Source: UBA4660 sp002405435 (GTDB lineage: Bacteria; Bacteroidota; Bacteroidia; Flavobacteriales_D; Sanyastnellaceae). Taken from it: a stretch of 55,680 nucleotides of DNA. Positions 35,259-43,449 of this stretch are shown piece by piece; the stretch's first letter is position 1; the number at the start of each line of letters is the position of its first letter. Made by a program: the position numbers and the translations under genes. The stretch lies in NCBI GenBank assembly GCA_036747335.1, contig DAIOCL010000006.1, positions 1-55,680 on the forward strand, given 5' to 3'. The notes under the pieces were generated by a model, which ran no database searches, was not told the DNA's origin, and was given only the letters and a program-made list of their open reading frames with translations.

Positions 35259-36071
35259 CTATGCCTGTTCCCACAGGCTGCTTTTCCGCAGGGTGACCTT
35301 GTCGGGAAAGAAGATGGCTGTGCTTTGGGCAAATGATTCGGTAAGGTCAGAGACGTAAAACAGGTCTTCGTGTTTTTTTTCCGGGGTCTTCAGTTTTTCC
35401 TTTTCCAGGATGCCCCGTAGTTTAGCGGCTACGACTTCTGCTGAATCGAGCACCTGTACATGCGGCCCGAGAAACCCGGTGATTTCTTTTTTGATCAGCG
35501 GGTAGTGGGTACATGCCAGCACCAGGGCATCAATGCCGCTGAGGCGCTTATCGGTGAGGTATTGTTCGAGCACGGCATGGCTGACATTGCTGTTGTAGAA
35601 TCCCTCTTCAATCATGGAGGCCAGCAGGGGCGTGGCGAGAGCCGAAAACTTCAGGTCGGGTTTGCGCCGGGTGAATTTTTCCTGGTACACGCCGCTGGCC
35701 ACGGTGGTGCGGGTAGCAATGATACCCACATGGTGGATGTTTTCATCTGCGATTACCCGCTCGACCATGGGGTCGATCACATTGATAACAGGCACTGTGC
35801 CCCGGTAGCGGTCGCGCAGCGCCTCATAAGCTGCTGCAGAGGCAGTATTGCACGCGATGACAATGGCCTTGCAGTGCATCTCATGAAGCAAAAACTCCGT
35901 TATGCGCAGGGCATAGCCCTGTATGAGTGCACGCGACTTATCGCCGTAGGGCAGGTGGGCGGTATCTCCGAAATAGACAAATGATTCTTCGGGCAGCACG
36001 CGTCGTATGGCGCTGGCCACCGTAAGGCCCCCTATGCCTGAGTCGAAGATGCCGATGCGGTTGGTATTCAT
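35259..36071 (-). CDS. murI: Glutamate racemase
   Basis: Supplies D-glutamate for peptidoglycan. 270 aa. Catalytic features: IGIFDSGIGGLTV (Asp10, Ser11), VIACNTASA with the first catalytic Cys74, LVLACTHYPLI with the second Cys187 and His189. A TATCTCTG box (one mismatch from the -7 consensus, 36079-36086) ends seven bases before the ATG, suggesting an own promoter in addition to read-through from the ompH genes upstream. It is the last gene of the reverse-strand envelope cluster and converges on sodA with a 4-bp gap. Confidence 0.95.
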   Translation of the reverse strand: MNTNRIGIFDSGIGGLTVASAIRRVLPEESFVYFGDTAHLPYGDKSRALIQGYALRITEFLLHEMHCKAIVIACNTASAAAYEALRDRYRGTVPVINVIDPMVERVIADENIHHVGIIATRTTVASGVYQEKFTRRKPDLKFSALATPLLASMIEEGFYNSNVSHAVLEQYLTDKRLSGIDALVLACTHYPLIKKEITGFLGPHVQVLDSAEVVAAKLRGILEKEKLKTPEKKHEDLFYVSDLTESFAQSTAIFFPDKVTLRKSSLWEQA

Positions 36072-36097
36072 GGCTGTGCAGAGATACGAAATGCAAA

Positions 36098-36125
36098 GTC
36101 CCGGATGAAATGCTTCAGCCGGGAC
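36098..36125 (-). terminator. Hairpin after ompH (possible terminator)
   Basis: Perfect 7-bp stem GTCCCGG / CCGGGAC (36098-36104, 36119-36125) with a 14-base loop, 23 bases after the stop of the first ompH gene. The following T-rich stretch is weak (TTTGCATTTC), so it may terminate only partly before murI. Confidence 0.5.
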
Positions 36126-36148
36126 CTTCCATTACCTGAGGGCGATTA

Positions 36149-36643
36149 TTACAGGATGCCCAGTTTGGCCTTGACCAGGGGTGTGACGTCTTCTCCACCC
36201 TTGTAAAGCAGCACACCGGTGCTGATGTCAAAGATGTAGGTAAAACTGTTTTCCTTTCCTACCGCTTCAATGGCTTCGGTCGCTTTTTTAAGCAGCGGGT
36301 CAAGCAGTGCCTGCTGGAGGTCGGCAATTTCCTTGTTGGCAGTAGCTTCGAATTCGGCCATTTCCTGCTCCTTGTTCATGATTGCCTGCCTCTTGCTCTG
36401 CTTGATGGCTTCAGGCCACGTCGGCTCCTGTTGCTGGTACTCGCCCACCATCTTCTGGTATTCGCCTTCCAGCGACTGCAGGTGGTCTTTGAGCTGTTTG
36501 GCCTGGGTTTCCAACTGGCCCTGTACATCTTTCATTTCAGGCATAAGCGACAGCACCTCCTGTCCGTCGCAATGGCCAAGTTTCTGGGCACCGGCCAAGA
36601 GGGTGGAACCGATGAAGATCAGGGATAATACGTAATTTCTCAT
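36149..36643 (-). CDS. OmpH/Skp-family periplasmic chaperone (copy 1)
   Basis: A 164 aa Skp-like chaperone for outer-membrane proteins in transit. Signal peptide MRNYVLSLIFIGSTLLAGAQ. A short strand (KLGHCDGQEVLSLMPEM) is followed by a long coiled-coil hairpin (about 45-125) rich in Gln/Glu/Lys, then a closing strand (SFTYIFDISTGVLLYKGGEDVTPLVKAKLGIL). The start is placed at the signal-peptide Met (36643). It is the second of two paralogues in tandem with bamA, as is common in Bacteroidota. Probably trimeric, handing clients to BamA. Confidence 0.9.
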   Translation of the reverse strand: MRNYVLSLIFIGSTLLAGAQKLGHCDGQEVLSLMPEMKDVQGQLETQAKQLKDHLQSLEGEYQKMVGEYQQQEPTWPEAIKQSKRQAIMNKEQEMAEFEATANKEIADLQQALLDPLLKKATEAIEAVGKENSFTYIFDISTGVLLYKGGEDVTPLVKAKLGIL

Positions 36644-36669
36644 GGGTATATGTGTAGTTAGTCGTGACA

Positions 36670-37350
36670 TTATTGTTGGTCTCTGACACCACCGCCGGGT
36701 GGGCGTTCTCCTGTGCGGGTGGGCGTTTGTCCTTTGCCCGGCGGGGTTGTCTGCTTGGAGCCACCGTCGCGGCTGCCCGGTTCCTTTTCACCCTCTTCCT
36801 TCTCTTCTTTTTCTTCTTCGTCCATGGTTTCGCCCGGGGTGAGTCCCATTTTTTTCAGGACTTTATCGCTGATGTCGTGTTTGGGGTTGGTGTAGAGCAT
36901 GTTGCTATGGCTGGCCTTGTCAAAGACAACCATCAGGCCAAGTTGTGATGAGACTTCCTTGATGGCCTCATAAATTTCGTCCTGCAGGGGCTTTACCAGT
37001 TCTTCCCGTTTCTTGAAAAGCTCGCCTTCCACACCGAATTTGGCTTTTTGCATGTCCTTGGCCTCCAGACGCTTATCCGCGATTTCCTGCTCTCTTTTGG
37101 TTCTCATCTCCTGGGTGAGCAGGATTTTTTCTGCCTGGTAGGCTTTTTCGAGTTTTTCCACGGCCTCGTATTTGGCTTCGATTTCCTTCTGCCACTGGCT
37201 GCTGAGGTCATTCACTTCCTTTTGAGCAGCCACATAAGATTCCATGTGTGACAGGATATACTTGGTATCGACGTAGCCGAATTTCTGGGCCTGCGCCACC
37301 AGGGCAACCAGGGCAGCAATTCCGGTAAGGATCCAGCGCCTTTTCATCAT
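36670..37350 (-). CDS. OmpH/Skp-family periplasmic chaperone (copy 2, long tail)
   Basis: A 226 aa OmpH/Skp family member. Signal peptide MMKRRWILTGIAALVALVAQ, then KFGYVDTKYILSHM (strand), a coiled-coil body (about 40-130, KYEAVEKLEKAYQAEKILL...) and the closing LMVVFDKASHSNMLYTNPKHDISDKVLKKMGL. Unlike copy 1, it carries a roughly 45-residue tail that is first acidic/basic (EEKEEKEEGEK) and then Pro/Gly/Thr-rich, likely disordered. Located between bamA and copy 1, 26 bp before copy 1. The start could be either of two adjacent Met codons. Role: chaperoning outer-membrane proteins to BamA. Confidence 0.9.
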   Translation of the reverse strand: MMKRRWILTGIAALVALVAQAQKFGYVDTKYILSHMESYVAAQKEVNDLSSQWQKEIEAKYEAVEKLEKAYQAEKILLTQEMRTKREQEIADKRLEAKDMQKAKFGVEGELFKKREELVKPLQDEIYEAIKEVSSQLGLMVVFDKASHSNMLYTNPKHDISDKVLKKMGLTPGETMDEEEKEEKEEGEKEPGSRDGGSKQTTPPGKGQTPTRTGERPPGGGVRDQQ

Positions 37351-37498
37351 GAGTTGGTGTTTTCAGTTGTTTTTGGGGGGTACTGCGGGTATCGCCGTGA
37401 CCTCCGAAAGGCTTGCGAAATTAACCACAAGTAACCATAGAAATTAAGCGTTTGTCTCATTTTTCGGGGTCTTCGATGCCGGAGCGCTGACCAGACCA

Positions 37499-40048
37499 TT
37501 ACAATTCTCCCATATTCATGCCAATGGAGAAGTGAAATTGACCGCGGCTCATGGCCGGGTTCGACGCGGGGTCGTCGAGCCGCCAGCCGTAGTCAAAACC
37601 GAGCATACCACACATGGGCAGGAAGATGCGCAGACCTGCGCCCGCCGAGCGGTAAACGTTGAAGGGATTGAATTCGCTCACGTTGGCCCATGTTTTTCCT
37701 GCTTCGAGGAATGCCAGCGTGTAGATGTAGGCATTCGGATTGGTGCTCAGGGGGTAGCGCAGTTCAACCCCGTATTTGGCGATGGCCGGTGAGCCCACAC
37801 GATCGCTGGGGGCCGTGAGCGACAGGTCGTCATAACCACGGAGGTTGACGATTTCACGGCCGTCGAGCAGGAAGCCGCTGAGGAATACTCCGCCGAGGTA
37901 GAAACGTTCAAAGGGTGCCTTGCCCAGTTCGGACTTGTAAGTGCCGAGCAATCCGAATCCGGCACTGGTGCTGAGCACGAAATTGTGGGTCTTGTGTTTG
38001 TTCAGTTTGGTGTACCACTTGGCTGTAAACTTCCATTTGTGGTATTCCACCCACCGAAACCGGTCCTGGTCGGTCATGCTCGCGTAGTCGTAGGTGTTGC
38101 CCAGGGCTTCGCCAATGGAGCGGTAGGGCAGGGTCACCTTGGCTGAGATGTTGACCTGTGATCCTGACGTTGGGAAGATGGGGTCTGAGGTGGAGTTGCG
38201 CTCGAGGGTACCCGTCAGGGCGAGGTTGTTGCTTCGCCCGTCGGTAAAACTGAAGAAGGAGCCGAACTTGTCGAGCAGGAAGTGCTGATAAGACACACCG
38301 GCGAACACGTTGAAATAGTCATCGGGTTTTTGTAGCCGTTTTCCAAATGAGACCGTGCCGCCCGGTAGGAACAGCGACTGGCGGGCTGGATTGCGTTCAC
38401 CGTCTTCTAACCGCCGCTGGCCATTGGTTTGAACGGAATGATAGGCACTTACGCTGAGTGAGTTGGGTTTTCTTCCCCCCAGCCGCGGCTCCGTGAACGA
38501 GAGTTGGTACGACTGGAAGAAAAGCCCGTTGGTTACCGCCCGGATGCTCAGGCGCTGCCCATCTCCGGAGGGCAGCGGATTCCAGGAGGGGCCATTGAAA
38601 ATATTCCGCAGCGAGAAATTGTTGAAGGTGAGTCCAAGCGAGCCGACTACCCTGCCGCCGCCCCAGCCGCCGCTGAGTTCGATCTGGTCACTGGGTTTTT
38701 CTTCGACTACGTACTGCAGGTCAACCGTGCCGGATTCGGGATTTTGGGTGGGGATTACGTTGAAAGCCTCCGGATTGAAGTAGCCCAGTGCGGCGAGTTC
38801 CCGCTGGGTCCGCATGATTTCAGAGCGGTTGAACAGGTCGCCCGGCCGCGTGCGGATTTCCCGGAAAATAACATGGTCGTTGGTCTTGCTGTTGCCGGTG
38901 ACGCTTACCGAGCCAATGCGGTACTGTTTGCCTTCCGACATGCGGATTTGGACGTCAATGGAGTCTTCGCCCACCAGGGTCTCAAAAGGGTATATCTGAA
39001 ACGAGAGGTAGCCGTCGTCCTGGTAAAGCGATGTAATGTCGCGTCCGGCCGGATTGATGTACAACCGGTTTTCGAGCAGCTCGAGGTTGTACACCTCACC
39101 CTTGCGGATACCGATGATGCTGTCCAGTTGCCCGGTGCGGTACTTGATATTGCCGGAGAAGGTGATGTTGCGGAAGAAGAATTTTTTGCCTTCGCTCATG
39201 GCAATATCGAGTTTCAGGCGGTTGGCGGCTATGACAGACAGGCTGTCGGCGATGATTTTCGCGTTGCGGAAACCTTCCTTGTTGTAAAGTGCCAGCAGGT
39301 TGTCTTTGTCTTCTTCGTATTCTTTGCTGATGTAGCGCGAGGCTTTAAAAATGCGGTACCAGCGTTGCTCCTTCGTGTTTTTGAGGGTGCGCTTGAGCCG
39401 TTTGTCGGAGAGGGCTTCGTTGCCGGCGAAGTCGATGGAGGCCAGTTTCATCTTCGCCCCTTTTTTGATTCTGAAGTTGAGGCGTACGGCATTGGCCATG
39501 ACTTCGTCGGGGGCTTCCGCAATCTGCACGCTGATGGCATGGTAACCCTTTTCGGCGAAGTGTGTTTTGATGATATTGGTGCAGGTGTTTTTAAGGTTTT
39601 CATTGACCACCTGGCCGCTGCGCAGGTAATCGAGCAGTTTTTCCCGCACCGCGTTGGCTTCGCTTCTGCTGATATCTCCGTCGATGGGCCAGGCACCCAG
39701 CCGGGGCAGTTCCTTCACCTGAATAACCAGATAGACCTCATTGCCCCTAAACTCGGCCGCATAGACTTCAACCTCGGAAAACAGGTGCTGGTCCCACAGG
39801 GTGCGGATGGCCTTTGCAATGCGGTCTCCCGGAATCATCACTTCATCCCCTTCGCGTATTCCGGCAAACATGCGGATGGCCTGCACGTCATTGATGGTGG
39901 CTCCGGTGATGGTGATTCCAGCTACTTTATAGGGTTTTGGACTGGCATAGTCGACCCCTTTTCCAATCTGGACCTGGGCGTGGAGTCCGGATAGTGCCGC
40001 CGGCAGCAGCCACAGGAAGAGAAAACGGTATAGGGTTAGGATGCGCAT
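37499..40048 (-). CDS. bamA: Outer-membrane assembly factor BamA
   Basis: Central subunit of the beta-barrel assembly machine. 849 aa. Signal peptide MRILTLYRFLFLWLLPAALS (about 1-24). POTRA repeats from about 40 to 430, including KVAGITITGATINDVQAIRMF, KLASIDFAGNEALSDKRLKR, RNITFSGNIKYRTGQ and YRIGSVSVTGNSKTNDHVIFREI. The C-terminal Omp85 barrel (about 460-849) ends in RGQFHFSIGMNMGEL. The lid-loop motif appears as VNLRGYDD (VRGF/Y type). The start is the signal-peptide ATG at 40048, four bases after the uppS stop codon; upstream in-frame codons belong to uppS DNA. In an operon with uppS before it and the ompH genes after it. Confidence 0.95.
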   Translation of the reverse strand: MRILTLYRFLFLWLLPAALSGLHAQVQIGKGVDYASPKPYKVAGITITGATINDVQAIRMFAGIREGDEVMIPGDRIAKAIRTLWDQHLFSEVEVYAAEFRGNEVYLVIQVKELPRLGAWPIDGDISRSEANAVREKLLDYLRSGQVVNENLKNTCTNIIKTHFAEKGYHAISVQIAEAPDEVMANAVRLNFRIKKGAKMKLASIDFAGNEALSDKRLKRTLKNTKEQRWYRIFKASRYISKEYEEDKDNLLALYNKEGFRNAKIIADSLSVIAANRLKLDIAMSEGKKFFFRNITFSGNIKYRTGQLDSIIGIRKGEVYNLELLENRLYINPAGRDITSLYQDDGYLSFQIYPFETLVGEDSIDVQIRMSEGKQYRIGSVSVTGNSKTNDHVIFREIRTRPGDLFNRSEIMRTQRELAALGYFNPEAFNVIPTQNPESGTVDLQYVVEEKPSDQIELSGGWGGGRVVGSLGLTFNNFSLRNIFNGPSWNPLPSGDGQRLSIRAVTNGLFFQSYQLSFTEPRLGGRKPNSLSVSAYHSVQTNGQRRLEDGERNPARQSLFLPGGTVSFGKRLQKPDDYFNVFAGVSYQHFLLDKFGSFFSFTDGRSNNLALTGTLERNSTSDPIFPTSGSQVNISAKVTLPYRSIGEALGNTYDYASMTDQDRFRWVEYHKWKFTAKWYTKLNKHKTHNFVLSTSAGFGLLGTYKSELGKAPFERFYLGGVFLSGFLLDGREIVNLRGYDDLSLTAPSDRVGSPAIAKYGVELRYPLSTNPNAYIYTLAFLEAGKTWANVSEFNPFNVYRSAGAGLRIFLPMCGMLGFDYGWRLDDPASNPAMSRGQFHFSIGMNMGEL

Positions 40049-40052
40049 ACGT

Positions 40053-40790
40053 TTAGTCCTGGGGTTGCAGTTGTTCGCTGGTTTTGCCAAAACGCCGTTC
40101 GCGCGATTGAAAATCCAGGATGGCCCGATAAAAGGCTTCTTCGTCGAAATCGGGCCAGAGCGTGGCGGTGAAATACAATTCTGCATAGGCGAGTTGCCAC
40201 AGCAAAAAGTTACTCAGGCGTTTTTCTCCGCTGGTGCGAATCAGCAGCTCAGGATCGGGAAAATGGCTTGTGCAGAGGTAGTCGTTGACCCGCTGGGAAT
40301 TAACAGCTTCAGGACTTACCCCGTCGGTAATAATTTTCCGGATGGCGTTGATGATTTCCCACCGCGCGCTGTAGTTGAGCGCCAGTATGAGGTTGATGCG
40401 GTCGTTGGCGGCGGTGCGCTGCGTGCCGCGTTCGAGTTCTTCGCGGCAGGAGGCGGGCAGGTTGTCGAGGTCACCGATGGCATGCAGCCTTACACCGTTG
40501 CGGTCAAGTTCGTCAATCTCTCCCACGATGGTATGCACCAACAGGTTCATCAGCGCCTCCACTTCTTCCTTGGGCCGGTTCCAGTTTTCCGTGGAAAAAG
40601 CATACAGGGTGAGGTACCTGACCCCCGCACGGGTTGCAGCCTTGAGCGATGCCCTTACGGCTTCCACGCCATTGTGGTGCCCGAATATTCTCTCTTTGCC
40701 GTGTCCTTTGGCCCATCGCCCGTTGCCATCCATAATGATGGCTACATGCTGGGGTACATTAGACAGGTCAATCTGATCGAAAAAGCTCAC
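40053..40790 (-). CDS. uppS: Isoprenyl transferase (undecaprenyl diphosphate synthase)
   Basis: Cis-prenyltransferase that makes the C55 lipid carrier for peptidoglycan and O-antigen. 245 aa. Seen: HVAIIMDGNGRWAKGHG (catalytic Asp21), GHHNGVEAVR, LTLYAFSTENWNRP (about 60-74) and the C-terminal DPELLIRTSGEKRLSNFLLWQ (about 188-208). Uses isopentenyl units derived from the MEP pathway (ispD in this window). It sits 19 bp after the DUF6089 gene and 4 bp before bamA, so it is co-transcribed with both. Confidence 0.96.
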   Translation of the reverse strand: MSFFDQIDLSNVPQHVAIIMDGNGRWAKGHGKERIFGHHNGVEAVRASLKAATRAGVRYLTLYAFSTENWNRPKEEVEALMNLLVHTIVGEIDELDRNGVRLHAIGDLDNLPASCREELERGTQRTAANDRINLILALNYSARWEIINAIRKIITDGVSPEAVNSQRVNDYLCTSHFPDPELLIRTSGEKRLSNFLLWQLAYAELYFTATLWPDFDEEAFYRAILDFQSRERRFGKTSEQLQPQD

Positions 40791-40809
40791 TGTGCAGGGT
40801 TAAGGGGGG

Positions 40810-41703
40810 TCACTTGAAGCAATTATCTGGCTTCTTGTTGAGCCGTATGTTTAGTGATAAGGTTGCAAAACTATACCAGTCCCGCCTTCCCGGATCGCCG
40901 CGCATCATTCCCCCGTTGTCGCCCTGAGGGCCCTCCTGGGTCAGGCTGGGGTCGGCCAGCACCACGGCTAAGTCTCCGCTGTTGTCTTCGAGCAGGTTGG
41001 GGTCAGCATAGATGCCGCTGACATCGTCGAAGTAGTCGGTCCAGGTGCGGCGTATGCCCCATTCCAGCGAGAGTCCAAAAACACCAAACAGGTTGACTTT
41101 CAGTCCAACGCCAAAAGGCACGCAGAGCCCGCTCGTCCGGTACTTGTCTTCAAAACCCTCAAGACCCTGCCCCTCGGTGCCGATGGGCTGCAGTTCGTAC
41201 CACACCCCGTTCAGGGCGGCTTCGGGCTGCATGTTATAGACACCCAGACCGGCAAAGAGGTAGGGTGAGATATTCTCGGTGCCTTTTCTGCCGATCTGAT
41301 AATTGAAATAGTTGAGTTCCATCTGCAAACTCCCTTCCCAGAACCGGTTGCGGAAGTGCAGGTTGCGGTTTCTGCTCCAGGCATCGCGTGAATCGCTGTC
41401 ATAGGCCAGCACCTGACCATAGAGCAAACCCGCTTTCACGGTCCATCTCCGCGAGATATTCTGCCGGTAGGTGAGGCCACCGGAAGACTGGAGCCGCGTG
41501 CCGAAATGCCGGTAGGGGTTTATTTCTCCCAGGTAATAGGCGGTGCCGAACACCAATCCGATCTCCTTGCTTTTGTCGGCACGGGAAACCTGGGTCTGTG
41601 CCGGTAAGCAGGCGGTGGAGGCGACAAAAAGCACCAACAGGAGCATCGTTTTCACGAGCCCCTTAACGGGAAGGAAAGCGGGGATATTGCCGTGTCGGTG
41701 CAT
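40810..41703 (-). CDS. DUF6089-type outer-membrane protein
   Basis: A 297 aa predicted outer-membrane beta-barrel of the DUF6089 family, which in Bacteroidota is repeatedly found directly upstream of uppS and bamA. An n-region of 19 residues is followed by a hydrophobic signal core (MLLLVLFVASTACLPAQ). The mature part begins KEIGLVFGTAYYLGEINPYRHF and continues with alternating amphipathic strands (SGGLTYRQNISRRWTVKAGLL, SPYLFAGLGVY). I used the outer ATG (41703) because a -7-like TACCTTCG (41718-41725) is 14 bases upstream; ATG 41646 is an alternative. The function is not known. The context suggests a role in outer-membrane biogenesis or surface maintenance. Confidence 0.82.
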   Translation of the reverse strand: MHRHGNIPAFLPVKGLVKTMLLLVLFVASTACLPAQTQVSRADKSKEIGLVFGTAYYLGEINPYRHFGTRLQSSGGLTYRQNISRRWTVKAGLLYGQVLAYDSDSRDAWSRNRNLHFRNRFWEGSLQMELNYFNYQIGRKGTENISPYLFAGLGVYNMQPEAALNGVWYELQPIGTEGQGLEGFEDKYRTSGLCVPFGVGLKVNLFGVFGLSLEWGIRRTWTDYFDDVSGIYADPNLLEDNSGDLAVVLADPSLTQEGPQGDNGGMMRGDPGRRDWYSFATLSLNIRLNKKPDNCFK

Positions 41704-41717
41704 GGAAATCAGGGTCG

Positions 41718-41725
41718 CGAAGGTA
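41718..41725 (-). promoter_or_regulatory. -7-like element of the DUF6089-uppS-bamA operon
   Basis: TACCTTCG on the reverse strand, one mismatch from TAnnTTTG, 14 bases before the DUF6089 gene's ATG. It would drive the downstream envelope genes. Confidence 0.42.
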
Positions 41726-41741
41726 CGAAGCCCGGCGGTTG

Positions 41742-42512
41742 TCAGTTAGCGCCTTCGCGCCGCAGGTTTTCTCGGATTTCTTTCATGAATTCGCTGGCAA
41801 AAACGAATTCGCCGATTTCCTTATTGTCGCTGTATAGGATTTCTCGCCGGCTGCCGTGCCACCAGAGTTTTCCCTCGAAGATAAAGTTGATATTGTCGCC
41901 GATTTCGATGACCGAATTCATGTCGTGCGAAACCACCACGGTGGTCATATTGCTTTCGTAGGTAATTTCCCTGATGAGGTTGTCGATCATGATGGCGGTC
42001 TGCGGATCGAGCCCGGAGTTGGGTTCATCGCAGAACAGGTATTTCGGGTTCATGGCGATGGCCCGTGCGATGCCGGTTCTTTTTTGCATACCACCGGAGA
42101 TTTCAGAGGGGTAGAGGTGATTTTTTCCCTCCAGGTCAACACGCTTCAGGCACCACTGCACGCGGTCTTTCATCTCAGACTTCGACATTTTGCTGAACAT
42201 CCGCAGCGGGAACATCACATTTTCCTCCACGGTCAGGTAGTCAAAGAGGGCCCCGCCCTGAAAGAGCATCCCCATGTCCTGGCGCACGATTTTACGCTGT
42301 TTCCTGTTCATGGTGGTGAAGTCGCGGCCGTCGAAGATGACACTTCCCTCGTTGACCTCCATCAGGCCAACCACACATTTGGTCAGCACGGACTTGCCCG
42401 AACCGCTGCGGCCGATGATAAAATTAATTTTGCCCCTTTCGAAGATAGCCGAGATATTGCTCAGCACCTGGTTTCCATCGAAACTTTTGTATATGTTTTT
42501 CACCTCAATCAC
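41742..42512 (-). CDS. mlaF: ABC transporter ATP-binding protein, Mla type
   Basis: A 256 aa cytoplasmic ATPase, partner of the MlaE permease encoded just upstream. Walker A GRSGSGKS (34-41), Q-loop region MLFQGGALFDYLTV (about 83-96), signature SGGMQKR (about 139), Walker B LFCDEPNSGLDP (about 158-169) and the switch His in VVVSHDMN (about 197). GGALFDSLTV-type Q-loops are typical of MlaF/Ttg2A. The start is GTG 42512, overlapping the mlaE TGA stop (GTGA), which indicates translational coupling. Energises retrograde or anterograde phospholipid movement between membranes. The symbol is by family similarity. Confidence 0.9.
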   Translation of the reverse strand: MIEVKNIYKSFDGNQVLSNISAIFERGKINFIIGRSGSGKSVLTKCVVGLMEVNEGSVIFDGRDFTTMNRKQRKIVRQDMGMLFQGGALFDYLTVEENVMFPLRMFSKMSKSEMKDRVQWCLKRVDLEGKNHLYPSEISGGMQKRTGIARAIAMNPKYLFCDEPNSGLDPQTAIMIDNLIREITYESNMTTVVVSHDMNSVIEIGDNINFIFEGKLWWHGSRREILYSDNKEIGEFVFASEFMKEIRENLRREGAN

Positions 42513-43252
42513 AGCAGCAGCAGTTGCGTCAGGACGTAGTTGGTTATCATAATCAGTATGATGCTGTACACAACAGACTGTGTGCTGGCGCGGCCAACCC
42601 CCAGTGCGCCGCCGCGTGCGAAATAGCCGTTGTATCCGCTGATGGTGGTGATGATGAAGGCAAAGGCGCAGGTTTTTTCCAACGCATAGGTAATCTGGTA
42701 CGGGTCAAAATAGTACTGAAGGCCATATTGGAAGTCGGCAAAGGATATGACCCCGGTGGTTTCACCGACGAAGGCGCCCGCCGATATGCCGAGGAACATC
42801 GAAATGACCACCAGAAACGGGAATATGAACAAAGCGGCCACAATTTTGGGCAGAATGAGGTAGCCGGCACTATTGACACCCATAATTTCGAGGGCGTCAA
42901 TTTGCTCCTGCACCCGCATGGTTCCTATTTCCGAGGCGATATTGCCGCCTACCTTGCCGGCGAGGATGAGGCTGATGATGGTGGGGGAAAACTCAAGGAT
43001 CATGGTTTGCCTCGTAGTGAAGCCGATGGTCCACTTCGGTATCCAACCGCTATCAATCTGGGCGGCTGTCTGCAAGGTGACTACTGCACCCATGAAGAGC
43101 GACAGGAGCGCCACGATGCCCAGCGACTGTAGCCCGATCTTGTCGACTTCCGCCACTGTGAGCCGCCTGTAGACGGCAAACCGTTCGGGCTTGCCAAACA
43201 CATCGGCCAGCAGTAAGACGTACCTGCCTGCGCTGCGGAAAAGGGTTACCAT
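42509..43252 (-). CDS. mlaE: MlaE-family lipid ABC permease
   Basis: A 247 aa inner-membrane permease for lipid asymmetry. Five or six hydrophobic segments, with the family's central signature EFSPTIISLILAGKVGGNIASEIGTMRVQEQIDALEIMG (about 97-135) and the GETTGV loop. The start is ATG 43252 (MVTLFRSAGRYVLLLAD); further upstream in-frame codons show no family similarity. A TATTTTCG box (43264-43271) ends 11 bases before it. Coupled to the ATPase by a 4-bp overlap. The MCE-domain substrate-binding partner (MlaD) is not adjacent. Confidence 0.92.
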   Translation of the reverse strand: MVTLFRSAGRYVLLLADVFGKPERFAVYRRLTVAEVDKIGLQSLGIVALLSLFMGAVVTLQTAAQIDSGWIPKWTIGFTTRQTMILEFSPTIISLILAGKVGGNIASEIGTMRVQEQIDALEIMGVNSAGYLILPKIVAALFIFPFLVVISMFLGISAGAFVGETTGVISFADFQYGLQYYFDPYQITYALEKTCAFAFIITTISGYNGYFARGGALGVGRASTQSVVYSIILIMITNYVLTQLLLL

Positions 43253-43263
43253 GAGAAGTGCTG

Positions 43264-43271
43264 CGAAAATA
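43264..43271 (-). promoter_or_regulatory. -7-like element of mlaE-mlaF
   Basis: TATTTTCG on the reverse strand, one mismatch from TAnnTTTG, 11 bases before the mlaE ATG. Box and spacing are the same as upstream of the small gene at 5502. Confidence 0.42.
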
Positions 43272-43449
43272 GCAGACCGGCATGTGCCGGTGCGCATGGG
43301 CAAGCGGCAGTTATTGACAGCAGGCTTCGCTTTTGAATTTGGAACAAGGGTGCCGGTGGCATGAATCAGCCCCTTGGTCGAATTCCCTGACAAGGAAGAA
43401 CCGAATGCCGGTAAATTGGTTTAACTTGCTATACCCTATTGCTTCAACC

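Noticed and set aside
38504..39994. 496-codon open frame antisense to bamA
   Set aside because: Mirror of bamA codon structure; the translation is low-complexity Val/Gly/Asp/Phe-rich with no domain, while bamA on the other strand is unambiguous. The same applies to long antisense frames over the giant cargo gene (6937-7935) and metG (30672-31664).
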